Shown: positions 42,260 to 52,153 of the stretch, piece by piece | How the letters are laid out: each line of letters begins with the position of its first letter | Numbering within the stretch: position 1 is the first letter of the stretch | From: Candidatus Mediterraneibacter surreyensis | Lineage (GTDB): Bacteria > Bacillota > Clostridia > Lachnospirales > Lachnospiraceae | Length of the DNA: 64,000 nucleotides | Direction: 5' to 3' | Assembly (NCBI GenBank): GCA_019118885.1 | Contig: DWYB01000029.1 | Location: 1 to 64,000 of the forward strand | Position numbers and translations under genes: made by a program | The notes under the pieces: generated by a model | The model's database searches: none | The model's input: only the letters and a program-made list of their open reading frames with translations | Told to the model about the DNA's origin: nothing

Positions 42260-43672
42260 TTACTGTCCGCCGGCCTCTGTCCCTGTACCGGAGTCCGTAC
42301 CGCCTCCCGTACCCGGATCAGTACTGCCGCCGCTGCCGGGATCCGTACCGCCGCCAGAGCCCGGATCAGTGCCACCGCCAGCGCCGGGGTCCGTTCCGCC
42401 GCCCGGATCCGTGGTGCCGCCTCCTGTACCTGGATCTGTACCGCCTCCTGTTCCATCTCCGCCGGATGGTTCTGACGGAACATAGGCATCTCCGCCCGAG
42501 TAGTCTCCAGATCCGTCATCATAGTAGCTGTCATCGTAATAAGTACCGCTGCCGTCGTCATATGTCTCGCCGGAAGACTGGGCTGAGCTTACTGTGTAAG
42601 CAATGTTGCTGTTTACAGTCTGCACAGTAGACGATGGAGTATACCCCGTCGTACCGAACAAAAACTCGTGAAGCTTTGTCACATTGGATACAAGGTCATC
42701 CGGGACTACGATACTTCCCAGACCTGAAACAAGATCCGTATAATTATCCTGCGGGAATCCCATATTTCCGACAAGTTTGTATTCACTGTATGCCGTCGCA
42801 TATGTCAGGATCTCCTGAAGGGTGAAGCTGGTGGAAACCTGGGGGAAGACCTTATCGATTATCGCATTTAAAGTTCCCAGATCAGCACTCTTTGCCTTCT
42901 CGAACATCTTCTCGATCACGAGGCGCTGCCGTTCCGTACGGGTAAAGTCGCCTCCTGCGGTGGAACGGATACGGGCGTAGGTGGTTGCTTGGGTACCATC
43001 AAGGGTCTGAAGCCCGGCACTTGATAAGTAATTTGCCGCTTTTCCTGCCGAATTCGCTGTCTCCGGTATATACTGATTAATATAAGGCAGTTCTTCCTCA
43101 GTCACCTCAATCTCCACTCCGCCCAATAAATCAATCGCATCGGCAATGGCTCCGAAATCCACTGTCACATAATCCTGAATGTCTAAATCAAGATTCATAT
43201 TCAGCATGTTGATCGCAAGGACTGGTCCGCCATAACTGTATGCTGCATTACACTTCTGATAGGTACCTTCGGACAGATCAAGCAAAGTATCACGATATAC
43301 AGACACCATCTTGATTTCCTTTGTCTCGTTATTCAGACTTGCAACGATGATACAGTCTGTGCGGTTTCCCTCTCCGAGATTTCCATCACGGGAATCAACT
43401 CCAAAAAGAGCGACATTTGTATAGCCGTCTCCAAGATCAACCTCTTTATTCATCTTTACTTCTTCATTGATCACGATGTCTTCTGCCTTAATATCCTGCG
43501 TGTCGATCTTACTCCACTTTGCATATACATACGCCACCGCTCCAAAAACGGCGCAAAGAATAACGCATGCTGTAATAAGCAGCACCCGCTGCCACATCTT
43601 CATCCGTGTAAACCAGTTTCCTTTTTTCGCACGCGCGCGCCTGCGCCCCCGGCGTCTTACGTTTTTTGACAT
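42260..43672 (-). CDS. LytR-CpsA-Psr family glycopolymer ligase
   Basis: A 470-residue protein. A strongly basic cytosolic start (RRRGRRRARAKKG) precedes a transmembrane helix (about 28-50) and an LCP domain with ALFGVDSRDG, RTDCIIVASLN, SVYRDTLLDL, YSYGGPVLAINMLN and TTYARIRSTAGGDFTRTERQR. LCP enzymes move undecaprenyl-linked polymers onto peptidoglycan. The C-terminal 60 residues are a low-complexity repeat of GGGTDPG units. The polysaccharide cluster ends directly upstream, so it probably attaches that polymer. The start is the ATG at 43672, since AGGTG is placed for it rather than for the GTG 3 codons earlier. Confidence 0.93.
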   Translation of the reverse strand: MSKNVRRRGRRRARAKKGNWFTRMKMWQRVLLITACVILCAVFGAVAYVYAKWSKIDTQDIKAEDIVINEEVKMNKEVDLGDGYTNVALFGVDSRDGNLGEGNRTDCIIVASLNNETKEIKMVSVYRDTLLDLSEGTYQKCNAAYSYGGPVLAINMLNMNLDLDIQDYVTVDFGAIADAIDLLGGVEIEVTEEELPYINQYIPETANSAGKAANYLSSAGLQTLDGTQATTYARIRSTAGGDFTRTERQRLVIEKMFEKAKSADLGTLNAIIDKVFPQVSTSFTLQEILTYATAYSEYKLVGNMGFPQDNYTDLVSGLGSIVVPDDLVSNVTKLHEFLFGTTGYTPSSTVQTVNSNIAYTVSSAQSSGETYDDGSGTYYDDSYYDDGSGDYSGGDAYVPSEPSGGDGTGGGTDPGTGGGTTDPGGGTDPGAGGGTDPGSGGGTDPGSGGSTDPGTGGGTDSGTGTEAGGQ

Positions 43673-43709
43673 TTTTATCACCTAAATAAGAATTTTATAC
43701 ACTTTTTTC

Positions 43710-43738
43710 ATAGTACAACAAAGTATGACAGGATTCAA
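43710..43738 (-). promoter_or_regulatory. Promoter of the LCP gene
   Basis: TTGAAT (43733-43738) and TACTAT (43710-43715) with a 17-bp spacer lie in the 89-bp gap after the last glycosyltransferase gene. Confidence 0.5.
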
Positions 43739-43761
43739 GATTATTTTCACAGTTATCATAT

Positions 43762-45048
43762 TTATTCATACTTTTTCAATTCATCCAAAATACTTTTTGC
43801 CTTTTCAGCCCATGTGTTTTCAAGGGCTTCTTTATCAAGGAGCGCACAGTATCCGGGATCATTCCTCAGCTCCATTGCCCTGTCCAGCTGTTCTATAAAT
43901 TCTTTATGGTCATGCCCGATAAGTACTGACTCATATTTCCTGCATTCATCCATGTCAGTTGTCACGATCGGCTTGTTTAGCGCCATATACTCAAATAATT
44001 TCACCGGAGATGTTGCTTTTGTAATATCATTTATCAAAAACGGGATCGTAAGGATATCAATTTTTGAAGCATAATTCTGGAGCACATGGTAGTCTCTGGA
44101 ACCGCAGAAATGGACATTCCTGCACTTATCGATCCCGGCCCTCTCAAAGGAATCGTCATATTTGATCCCAAGCAGGACCACCTGATATTTTCCTTCCGCA
44201 TTGATCTCTTTGATCAGATCATAATCAAACCACTTTGCAAGCGCTCCATAATAACCAATAACCGGCTTCCCGGAATCGATGATTTTTCTAAACTCCTCAT
44301 CCAGAGCAAACTCTTCATCTACCTCGTCATGAAAATGTGCATAATCTACACCATTGCTGGAATATACAAGCCGGTGATCTCCTCGTTTTTCCAGGACATC
44401 CCTTTCCAGAGCTCCAGCTGTGACAACGACAAATATTTCCGGATCGTTCATTGCCATCTCATATTTTTCTTTCACATTTACCGGAAGTTCGTCTGTACCT
44501 GCCAGGTGTGGATTCAGATCGTCAATATACTCATAGACAATCTTATACCCTTGTTTTTTATATTCTTTGATCTTCTTTGCCGGCATCGTCCAATCAGTTG
44601 AATAAAACTGTACATATTTCGGTACATCTTTATCAGCTATCTGCCGCATCAGAAGATCCGAAAATGGAGTATTGGCAAAATTAACAAGATACAAATTATC
44701 TGCCTGTTTTTTCATTCGCTTCACATCATCCGTAAAGCGGGTAACTTCGTAAAACACCAGTGTCCGCTGTTTTGCAAAATTAGTAAAAATATGCTGAGGC
44801 CGCTGATACAATGGCACATTCCACCCGAAAGAGCTTCTCCAGATCACAATGCGGTCATAAGTATCTCGTGCAAGTATCCTTTCAATCCCAGCCGCAAACG
44901 TCTTTTTATGCAAATGCAGCACGATCCATTCACGCAGTGAAAGACGGACTAAATAATTCGAATAAATGTAGCCAAACGCCTTTTTTAACGTGCCCTTTAA
45001 CCCATACTTTTTAACCAGATTCTTAAGTTTACTGATCTTATCTTTCAT
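43762..45048 (-). CDS. Glycosyltransferase, GT-B type (paralogue A)
   Basis: A 428-residue glycosyltransferase resembling family 4 enzymes. Motifs YQRPQHIFTNF near residue 80, VYEYIDDLNPHL, IGYYGALAKWFDYDLI and the donor-site segment TSPVKLFEYMALNKPIVTTD are visible. It is paralogous to the next gene (45038-46285), sharing QRPQH, YEYVDDINP-like, GYYGALA and SPVKLFEYMA. Its start overlaps that gene's end by 11 bp. Acceptor and sugar are unknown; a pair acting in sequence on the same chain is likely. Confidence 0.88.
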   Translation of the reverse strand: MKDKISKLKNLVKKYGLKGTLKKAFGYIYSNYLVRLSLREWIVLHLHKKTFAAGIERILARDTYDRIVIWRSSFGWNVPLYQRPQHIFTNFAKQRTLVFYEVTRFTDDVKRMKKQADNLYLVNFANTPFSDLLMRQIADKDVPKYVQFYSTDWTMPAKKIKEYKKQGYKIVYEYIDDLNPHLAGTDELPVNVKEKYEMAMNDPEIFVVVTAGALERDVLEKRGDHRLVYSSNGVDYAHFHDEVDEEFALDEEFRKIIDSGKPVIGYYGALAKWFDYDLIKEINAEGKYQVVLLGIKYDDSFERAGIDKCRNVHFCGSRDYHVLQNYASKIDILTIPFLINDITKATSPVKLFEYMALNKPIVTTDMDECRKYESVLIGHDHKEFIEQLDRAMELRNDPGYCALLDKEALENTWAEKAKSILDELKKYE

Positions 45049-46285
45049 TTTTTTCCCACTGAGACAGGTGCCTTTTCAACACGTCCGCTTTTGCCGACCA
45101 GTCATTCTCCCAGGCGCACCGGCTCAACTGCTCCTTTCTTTTCTGATCTTCCCGCTCTTTCCAGCAGTCATACACCGCTTTTACGAACTCATTCCGGGAA
45201 TGGGCGATCACAACCGGGTCATATTTCATACACTCAGGCAATGCTGTTGAAACAACTGGCTTTTCCATTGCCATGTACTCAAAAAGTTTGACCGGCGAAG
45301 TAGCTTCTGTAATCTCGTTAAGGACAAACGGGATCATACACACATCAAAATAGTGTACATACCCTGCCAGCGCATCATAAGGCTTCTTTCCGAAATATCT
45401 CACATTTTTTCTGCCTAGCAGACCACTTTTCCTAAGAGAATCATCATGTTCTACTCCGATCAGGATAACCTGCATCTGCTCCTCGTCCGCAAGTTTTTTC
45501 AACAGCTCATAATCTATCCATGAGGCAAGCGCTCCGTAATATCCCACCTTGATCAGCCCCTCTTTCAGCCACTCGAGATACTCAACATCGTCTGTTGACG
45601 TCTCTGGAGAGAACTTTCCGCATTCCGCCCCATTAGATATTAAGATCAGGCCTGATCTTGCCCCTGCTGCCCTGACATTTTTATACAATTTATCAGCGGT
45701 CGTAACTGTCAGTACTCTGCTGTCCTCCAACAGATATTTGTGCCTGTCCATGATTTCATCAATCTTTCTGCGGGAGATCAGTTCCGGATTAATATCATCT
45801 ACATATTCATAGATCACGCGAAATCCTTCTTCCAAATATTGATCGATCCTCCTTACCGGCACTGTATCTGTCGAATACACGCATAAATATCTGTTCGGGA
45901 TCTTCCTGCTCAATTCCATCAGACACCGTCTGAAATAATACAGATCCAATACATACACCGAATTATTGATCTTTGTGATCCGCCCCCTGGTTTCAAAATC
46001 AATGTCATAGTAAGAATTATACAAGACCAAAGTCTTGTCATCACCACAGTTTCTCAGAAGATGCTGGGGTCTCTGCATCATAATATTGTGATACCCAAAA
46101 TGATTTTCAAAAATAATAATCCTGTCATAATCCCCTGCCAGGATTTTTCCCAATATCATCTTTCTGGCCGGGGCAACAGCCATTCCCAAACCGCGTTCCA
46201 TCTTCTTCCATTTCACTGCAGCCATCTTTACCGTACCGGCTGCTCCAAGAGCTCGTACTTTATCTAACTTCGATCTAATGTCCAT
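45038..46285 (-). CDS. Glycosyltransferase, GT-B type (paralogue B)
   Basis: A 415-residue paralogue of the downstream gene, with MMQRPQHLLRN, VIYEYVDDINPEL, KVGYYGALASWIDYELL and TSPVKLFEYMAMEKPVVST in the same order. AAGGAAAG precedes the start, which lies inside the last codons of the TagA-type gene. All four genes from 48352 down to 43762 overlap or nearly touch and form one unit. Confidence 0.88.
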   Translation of the reverse strand: MDIRSKLDKVRALGAAGTVKMAAVKWKKMERGLGMAVAPARKMILGKILAGDYDRIIIFENHFGYHNIMMQRPQHLLRNCGDDKTLVLYNSYYDIDFETRGRITKINNSVYVLDLYYFRRCLMELSRKIPNRYLCVYSTDTVPVRRIDQYLEEGFRVIYEYVDDINPELISRRKIDEIMDRHKYLLEDSRVLTVTTADKLYKNVRAAGARSGLILISNGAECGKFSPETSTDDVEYLEWLKEGLIKVGYYGALASWIDYELLKKLADEEQMQVILIGVEHDDSLRKSGLLGRKNVRYFGKKPYDALAGYVHYFDVCMIPFVLNEITEATSPVKLFEYMAMEKPVVSTALPECMKYDPVVIAHSRNEFVKAVYDCWKEREDQKRKEQLSRCAWENDWSAKADVLKRHLSQWEKNER

Positions 46286-47006
46286 TCTTCTCTTTCCTTA
46301 TCTCAAACAAAAATCTGACATTGCTGTTCCAGAAACGTTTGAGCCGTTTTGGTTCCTTTGTGATCCGATACAGCCACTCAAGATTACATTTGATAAAAAA
46401 TGCCGGCGCCCTCTTTTTCAGGCCACTCAGCACATCAAAGCTTCCGCCCACTCCCATATACAGCCCCGGCCTTTCTGCCCGGTAAAATCGATGGATCAAC
46501 AGCTCCTGCGCCGGGGTTCCCAACGCTACGAGCACAATATCAGGCTCCAGCTCTGTAATCTGCCTGAAAGCAGAATCTTTATCCTCAATATATCCATCCA
46601 TGTATCCCACCAGTTCAATTCCCGGGTACTCTTTTCCGATCCTATTGACTAAAGCTTCCAATACTCTTCGTTCAGCTCCGAACAGATACAGCGACCGATG
46701 AGTTTTATCCGCGTATCGTAATAGCTCCCCACAGATTTCCACTCCCGGGATACGTTCCTTAAACCTGACGCCAAGCACCTCGCCGCCTTTGATGACACCG
46801 ATACCGTCCGGAACGATCAGCGTATCCTCATCAAGGAGCGCTTCATTCATCTCGTCATGTTCCTTACCCATCATAAAGATTTCCGGATTTGCCGTTACTA
46901 CAAAACTGCCCTTACCCGAATCGATCCGCCCGGTAAGTCCTTTGATCAGATCTTCCATACTGCCCCGGTAAATCTTATTGTAATACTTTTTCATCCTTCC
47001 AGTCAT
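46275..47006 (-). CDS. WecG/TagA/CpsF family glycosyltransferase
   Basis: A 243-residue enzyme with the family blocks VTANPEIFM, VPDGIGVI, ERIPGVEI, LYLFGAE, VALGTPAQELLIHR, GVGGSFDVLSG and APAFFIKCNLEWLYRI. TagA adds N-acetylmannosamine to a lipid-linked GlcNAc; the UDP-GlcNAc 2-epimerase gene at 51012 could supply UDP-ManNAc. The start overlaps the sugar transferase stop as ATGA. Confidence 0.95.
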   Translation of the reverse strand: MTGRMKKYYNKIYRGSMEDLIKGLTGRIDSGKGSFVVTANPEIFMMGKEHDEMNEALLDEDTLIVPDGIGVIKGGEVLGVRFKERIPGVEICGELLRYADKTHRSLYLFGAERRVLEALVNRIGKEYPGIELVGYMDGYIEDKDSAFRQITELEPDIVLVALGTPAQELLIHRFYRAERPGLYMGVGGSFDVLSGLKKRAPAFFIKCNLEWLYRITKEPKRLKRFWNSNVRFLFEIRKEKNGH

Positions 47007-48352
47007 TTTTCTGCATCCTCAAACCCTTCTGTACTCTCTTTGACAAAGATAATCTTTACCGTCATAATGATGAGCTTAAGATCCAGCAAAAGTGAGTAAT
47101 TCTGGATATACATCAGATCCAGCTTCAGCTTATCATATGCCGTAGTATTGTATTTCCCGTAAATCTGCGCATATCCTGTAAGCCCGCCCTTAACTTTAAG
47201 CCGGTAAGAAAACTCCGGTATATCACGGGTATACATTTCCACATGCTCCACGCGTTCCGGTCTGGGACCGACCACACTCATATCACCTTTCAGTATATCT
47301 ATGAACTGCGGAAGTTCATCCAGACGGGTCTTTCTGATCACTTTCCCCACAGGAGTGATCCTCTCATCATCATCCGTCGCCGGGATCACTTCCCCCTCTT
47401 TTTCTGCATTTACGATCATACTCCTGAACTTGTGGATGTAAAATTCCCTGCCATTGATCGTACATCTCTTCTGCCTGAAAAATACAGGTCCACCGTCATA
47501 CAGTTTGATCGCCACTGCTGTGACAAGCATAAAAGGAGACGTAATGACCAGCATTACAAGAGAAATGACAATATCCATAAACCGCTTAACAAGCTTCTGT
47601 TCAAAGCTCAGACCATTATTCCGAGATAATAGAAGCGGCGTATCGAACATATGGATATTCTCGGAACTCCGGATTATGATATCCGAGATCTTCGGTGTAA
47701 TATATGAACGGATCCCATTCGCATAACAATATTTTACAAGCCGGTTACGGAGCGGTGAATGGATATCACAGAGAAATACTGCATCATAATTACACATCTC
47801 TTTCGTGATACTCTCCCACCCTTCCTCTACATTCATAGACTTTTTTATCAAATATCTATCCTTTCTGGAATTTACCTTGCGGAGAAGCATAGAAGGATCA
47901 TACTCTTCGTATAAAAGTAAAATATGTCTCGCAGGGAACAGTTTTCTGAAAATCCTGTTTACCAGAAATGTCCATATAAAAATGACTACAATATCGATAG
48001 CAGTCAATTCGATCATGGGGATTATATTTACAAATCTTGCCGAAAGAAGGACTGTCTCAAGATAAATCGACACATTGGCTGCGATCAATGCAAGCGTCTG
48101 TGAAAGCATCAGGCTGCTGCTCTTGAGATAACCAATCTTCATGCCTCCAAGAATATATGAAAAAACCACAAAGAAAAGAGCGTAGAAAGCCCCCATTAGC
48201 AAAAAACCTTTATAATAAAATGGAAAAACGATCCAATCGTTATAATTTCTATCCCAGATACGGATGAAGAAAAACATCAGACACCCGAGAAGTAATATAT
48301 TAAATGCGAAGCGTATCAGTCGTTTATACTGATCTAATCCGCCAGATTTCAT
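47003..48352 (-). CDS. Undecaprenyl-phosphate sugar phosphotransferase (initiating enzyme)
   Basis: A 449-residue WcaJ/ExoY-type enzyme. Four N-terminal hydrophobic segments (about 15-135) and a nucleotide-fold middle region precede the C-terminal bacterial sugar transferase domain: KRFMDIVISLVMLVITSPFM, GPVFFRQKR, FYIHKFRSM, TRLDELPQF, SVVGPRPER and VKGGLTGYAQIYGKY. It starts polymer assembly by loading the first sugar phosphate on undecaprenyl phosphate. GGAG supports the ATG at 48352 (or TTG one codon earlier) rather than the first TTG. It has its own promoter. Confidence 0.95.
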   Translation of the reverse strand: MKSGGLDQYKRLIRFAFNILLLGCLMFFFIRIWDRNYNDWIVFPFYYKGFLLMGAFYALFFVVFSYILGGMKIGYLKSSSLMLSQTLALIAANVSIYLETVLLSARFVNIIPMIELTAIDIVVIFIWTFLVNRIFRKLFPARHILLLYEEYDPSMLLRKVNSRKDRYLIKKSMNVEEGWESITKEMCNYDAVFLCDIHSPLRNRLVKYCYANGIRSYITPKISDIIIRSSENIHMFDTPLLLSRNNGLSFEQKLVKRFMDIVISLVMLVITSPFMLVTAVAIKLYDGGPVFFRQKRCTINGREFYIHKFRSMIVNAEKEGEVIPATDDDERITPVGKVIRKTRLDELPQFIDILKGDMSVVGPRPERVEHVEMYTRDIPEFSYRLKVKGGLTGYAQIYGKYNTTAYDKLKLDLMYIQNYSLLLDLKLIIMTVKIIFVKESTEGFEDAEK

Positions 48353-48397
48353 CAATATCAAGCTCCTTTTTCTTCTGAAAAATACTATATCTGCTAA

Positions 48398-48426
48398 ATT
48401 ATATTATATATCATACTGTTTTTCAA
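48398..48426 (-). promoter_or_regulatory. Promoter of the sugar transferase unit
   Basis: TTGAAA (48421-48426) and consensus TATAAT (48398-48403) have a 17-bp spacer. The surrounding 176-bp gap is very AT-rich. Confidence 0.7.
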
Positions 48427-48485
48427 GATATGCCCACATATAATATATCAAAATTGTTACAATTTTTTTACAAACATAAAAACTA

Positions 48486-48507
48486 GGCATAGATATATAT
48501 CCATGCC
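48486..48507 (-). terminator. Terminator after the polysaccharide deacetylase gene
   Basis: GGCAT..ATGCC arms with an inner GATA/TATC pairing are followed on the minus strand by TAGTTTTTATG. It divides the polysaccharide cluster into two transcription units. Confidence 0.7.
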
Positions 48508-48538
48508 CAGGCTATATTTATTATAAAATTATTATATC

Positions 48539-49663
48539 TTACTGTATCGCAGCAATAAACTCTTCCAATGTCTGATTTCCCAGCATGCGTACCCTTGGTA
48601 GCAGATAAGGATTGTCACCCGGAAAAGCTTTTGCATTTTCCGTGGTTACTGCGCAAAGGAGCCCTGCTTCCTCCAGCACAGCACATCCTTCCTCTGTATA
48701 ATCTCCAAAAGGATAAGCAAAAGCGTCGCTGTTCCCGCATATATCAAAAGATTTCTGAAGGTCACTGAGTATCTCCTCTTTTGACATTGACGTATAAATA
48801 CCCCCATGTCCGATGCTCCCTCCGCCCTGATGCATCTGATAAGAATGAGATTCAAATGTCAGATAGTCGCTGGCATATCCATACAGCATATCTCTGCTGT
48901 TCCAGTAACTGGCGATCACAAAAGACGTTGCCGGCGTCTGATACTGTTCGAGGATCGGGGTTCCGAGATACATATAATTGGGACCGTCATCAAAAGTAAG
49001 CACTATACTCTTTTCTGGAAGGAGAAGCCTGCCGTCAACATAATCCCTCACTTCCTGCCATGTAGGAAAATAATATCCGTTTTCCCGGAGATATCTCATC
49101 TCTTCCGCAAGAGCATCCGTAGAAATAAAATTGCTGTCAATATTCTCCGGCGGACTTGCCGGATCATATACATAATGATACATGCAGATTGGCAGCCCCT
49201 CAGTCTCGTATTCCGTATTAGGCAGTACTTTCACCGGACGGACTGCTTTGGCTTCTACATTATTGTTCCCCATAACTGTATAGATAATCTCCCGGTCACC
49301 CGCCCGGTCCAGCCCGCTGGTATCCACCTTGACCAGGGACGTAAGGTCTGTACCGTCTTCGTCTTCTGCGTTATAGCCGGGATCCGTGAAGGGGTCTCCC
49401 AGTCTGATCTCAACCGGCTCACTGCCTTTGAGGGTAATCACAGCCGAGGGCTCCATGACCGGATCCTTCTTATTTTGGCTCACTTGTCCGGCATCTTCTT
49501 TTTTAACGCTTTCGGGAGCATTTAGTGAAAGCTTCCATTCAACGCCTATAAACAGCATGACAAGCGCAAGGATAATCCCTGAAAAAACGGAACGGCGGAT
49601 CAGGTCCCTTCTTATATAGTTTTTGTTTTTTGAATATTTTCTTCTTTTCATCTTTCCTGGCAT
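48539..49663 (-). CDS. Polysaccharide deacetylase with Ig-like domain
   Basis: A 374-residue exported protein. A basic start and one transmembrane helix (about 25-45) are followed by a DUF5011-type Ig-like domain (SEPVEIRLGDPFTDPGYNA ... VMGNNNVEAKAV) and a NodB domain with LTFDDGPN (metal-binding aspartates), ESHSYQMHQGG and FAYPFGDYTEEG. It would remove acetyl groups from wall or capsule amino sugars. AGGAAAG lies near an alternative ATG 4 codons downstream, so the exact start is uncertain. Confidence 0.9.
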   Translation of the reverse strand: MPGKMKRRKYSKNKNYIRRDLIRRSVFSGIILALVMLFIGVEWKLSLNAPESVKKEDAGQVSQNKKDPVMEPSAVITLKGSEPVEIRLGDPFTDPGYNAEDEDGTDLTSLVKVDTSGLDRAGDREIIYTVMGNNNVEAKAVRPVKVLPNTEYETEGLPICMYHYVYDPASPPENIDSNFISTDALAEEMRYLRENGYYFPTWQEVRDYVDGRLLLPEKSIVLTFDDGPNYMYLGTPILEQYQTPATSFVIASYWNSRDMLYGYASDYLTFESHSYQMHQGGGSIGHGGIYTSMSKEEILSDLQKSFDICGNSDAFAYPFGDYTEEGCAVLEEAGLLCAVTTENAKAFPGDNPYLLPRVRMLGNQTLEEFIAAIQ

Positions 49664-49675
49664 ACCGGAAAATTC

Positions 49676-50959
49676 TTATTCCGCATTCAATTTCTCAGCA
49701 AGGTTCTTTGCTGCTATCATGCAGTCTTCCATAGAACAGTATGTCCAGGCCCCATATCTCCCGATCGTATAAATATTATTTCCCGCTTCGCGCTCCTTAA
49801 ATTCCTGTATCCGCTTTTCTGTCTCGGTATTAATATGCACGTATGCCGGATCCATAATGATCGTTGAATGCTCTTCCAGTTTTGTTTCATCATCGATGAT
49901 CCCCAGTTTGTGGAGATTCTCTAAAGTCAGTTTCAACTGTGTTTCTACATCTGCATCTGTGATCACATCATTTTTTCCATAGCCGATCTCAATATACATA
50001 CTCAGCTTATCTGCATCCAGGATATTGTCATAAAATCCGATCCGATAGAAGTTTATCTTTTTATCCGGGATATACATCCAATGTTCTTCTGTATATTTAG
50101 ATTTCTTATTAAATCCGAGATTAAATACAAGTACTTTGTTGTAAGACAGCGCTTCCTGCAGGTTTTTAAATTCTTTCCCTTCAAAATAATCCAGGAAGTG
50201 ATTCAACGGTGAAGTATTGATCAAATATCCATATGTGATCTTACTGCCGTCATCAAGTTCCGCTGTCTTATTCTCGTTATCGATCTTTACAACCTTATGC
50301 CCCAGCAGCACTTTCGAGTGATCCAGTGAATCATAGAGGATCTGGATAAAGGAGCCAGCCCCATCCTTAGGATACAGGAAGGTGTTATTGTAGGATGTAC
50401 TGTCCTTATTAGCCTTCATATTATCAATGATCGCCGGAATGTCCGCATACGGGAAAAACCTTCCCATCGCATCCTTATCCAGCGTAGTCAGATCTACTGC
50501 ATAAAGCTTCTCATTATACGGTCTGAGGAACTTTTCCACGATAGACTTCCCAAACTTCCCGTAAAGCATGTCCAGATAGCTGTCGTAATCTTCTTTTTCT
50601 TCCCTGTGGAATAAGTCATAAAGGCAGTCGATGAATTCCTGCTTCTCTAATTGATGGATATTTGTCTGGAACGGATAATCCACCAATGCATCTTTATAAA
50701 TAATCTTTGTATTTTTATCTTTATATTTGATGTTCTCCGGACTTACGCTGTCTAAAAATTTTTTCTTGAATTCTTCTGTACTGAAATGGAAAAAATGTCC
50801 CGCATAATCCCACACATAATCCTTTTTCTTTATTGTACGGCAGTATCCTCCAACCTCATCTTCTTTCTCGATGATAAGATAATCCCCATCCGCATAGTTT
50901 GCAAATGTAAGACCGGAAATTCCTGCTCCAATGATTAAATACTTTACTTTCCTATCCAT
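49676..50959 (-). CDS. FAD-dependent oxidoreductase, amine-oxidase/UDP-galactopyranose-mutase-like
   Basis: A 427-residue flavoprotein. The N-terminal dinucleotide-binding motif YLIIGAGISGLTFANY is followed by EKEDEVGGYCRT and DYAGHFFHF, as in the COG1232 group found in polysaccharide clusters. A C-terminal FAD segment includes GRYGAWTYCSMEDCMIA. It may isomerise or oxidise a nucleotide sugar; it is not a clear canonical galactofuranose mutase. AAAGGAG before the ATG at 50959 sets the start. Confidence 0.82.
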   Translation of the reverse strand: MDRKVKYLIIGAGISGLTFANYADGDYLIIEKEDEVGGYCRTIKKKDYVWDYAGHFFHFSTEEFKKKFLDSVSPENIKYKDKNTKIIYKDALVDYPFQTNIHQLEKQEFIDCLYDLFHREEKEDYDSYLDMLYGKFGKSIVEKFLRPYNEKLYAVDLTTLDKDAMGRFFPYADIPAIIDNMKANKDSTSYNNTFLYPKDGAGSFIQILYDSLDHSKVLLGHKVVKIDNENKTAELDDGSKITYGYLINTSPLNHFLDYFEGKEFKNLQEALSYNKVLVFNLGFNKKSKYTEEHWMYIPDKKINFYRIGFYDNILDADKLSMYIEIGYGKNDVITDADVETQLKLTLENLHKLGIIDDETKLEEHSTIIMDPAYVHINTETEKRIQEFKEREAGNNIYTIGRYGAWTYCSMEDCMIAAKNLAEKLNAE

Positions 50960-51011
50960 ATTATTTACTCCTTTATGTGACCTGCTCATTCTATTATACT
51001 ACTGCCTCGCA

Positions 51012-52130
51012 CTATTTTAAAAGACCGCTGAATTTTTCAATGATCGCGTCCACTATCCTCTCACTGGCATGTCCGTCTCCATACGGATTGCTTGCATGGC
51101 TCATGGCACTGTATGCGTCTTTATCTGTCAACAGTTTCTTTGTCTCACGGTAAATCACTTCTTCGTCAGTTCCTGTCAGCTTCAGCGTTCCCGCCTCGAT
51201 CCCCTCCGGCCTTTCTGTCGTATCCCGAAGCACAAGCACAGGCTTTCCAAGAGAGGGGGCCTCTTCCTGTATCCCACCGCTGTCTGTCATGATCAGATAA
51301 CTCTTATTTTGGAAATTATGAAAATCAAAAACTTCTAACGGCTCGATCAAACGCACCCTGCCGCAATTTCCGAGGACCTCATTAGCGATCTCACGTACTT
51401 TAGGATTTAGATGGATCGGATAAACTACTTTTACATCCTCGAATTCATCTACGATCCTCTTGATCGCCCGGAAAATATGATACATGGGTTCACCCAGATT
51501 TTCTCTCCTGTGTGCTGTCAAAAGAATCATGCGGTCCTCCCCGACCCAGTCAAAGATCGGGTTTTGGTACGTATCATCCACTGTTGTTGCCATTGCATCG
51601 ATCGCAGTATTCCCAGTAATATATATTTTGGATTCATCTTTTCCTTCTCTGATCAGATTTCCTGCGCTTACTTTTGTTGGTGCAAAATGCATATCCGCAA
51701 GACATCCCACCATCTGACGGTTCATCTCCTCAGGATACGGCGAATATTTATTCCAGGTACGCAACCCGGCTTCAACATGCCCGATGGCAATCTGGCTGTG
51801 GAAAGCCGCCAGCGCCCCTGCAAAAGTCGTTGTCGTATCACCATGTACAAGGACAATATCCGGTCTCTCTTTTTCAAGCACTTCCCCGATCTTTCCGAGG
51901 ACCCGCTGTACAACTTCATTAAGTGTCTGTCCCTGCTTCATGATATCCAGATCATACTCCGGTGTAATCTTAAATGTCTCGAGCACCTGATCCAGCATCT
52001 GGCGATGCTGTGCAGTCACACAGGTAATCTCCTCAATTTCATCGCGCGATTGTAATTCTTTGACTACCGGTGCCATTTTGATTGCTTCCGGTCTGGTCCC
52101 AAAAACAGTCATGACCTTTATTTTTCTCAT
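51012..52130 (-). CDS. wecB: UDP-N-acetylglucosamine 2-epimerase
   Basis: A 372-residue cytosolic enzyme interconverting UDP-GlcNAc and UDP-ManNAc. Diagnostic blocks are VFGTRPEAIKMAPVV, TAQHRQMLDQVL, VHGDTTTTFAGALAAF, HVEAGLRTWN, NRQMVGCLAD, LLTAHRRENLG, PIHLNPKVRE and TDSGGIQEEAPSLGKPVL. It supplies the substrate for the TagA-type enzyme at 46275. Confidence 0.97.
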   Translation of the reverse strand: MRKIKVMTVFGTRPEAIKMAPVVKELQSRDEIEEITCVTAQHRQMLDQVLETFKITPEYDLDIMKQGQTLNEVVQRVLGKIGEVLEKERPDIVLVHGDTTTTFAGALAAFHSQIAIGHVEAGLRTWNKYSPYPEEMNRQMVGCLADMHFAPTKVSAGNLIREGKDESKIYITGNTAIDAMATTVDDTYQNPIFDWVGEDRMILLTAHRRENLGEPMYHIFRAIKRIVDEFEDVKVVYPIHLNPKVREIANEVLGNCGRVRLIEPLEVFDFHNFQNKSYLIMTDSGGIQEEAPSLGKPVLVLRDTTERPEGIEAGTLKLTGTDEEVIYRETKKLLTDKDAYSAMSHASNPYGDGHASERIVDAIIEKFSGLLK

Positions 52131-52153
52131 CTGTTCACCTCATCACAGCTGGT

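Noticed and set aside
42260..42480. GC-rich repeats resembling a CRISPR array
   Set aside because: The repeats are in frame and encode a Gly/Thr/Asp/Pro tail of the LCP protein; there are no spacers of constant length and no cas genes.
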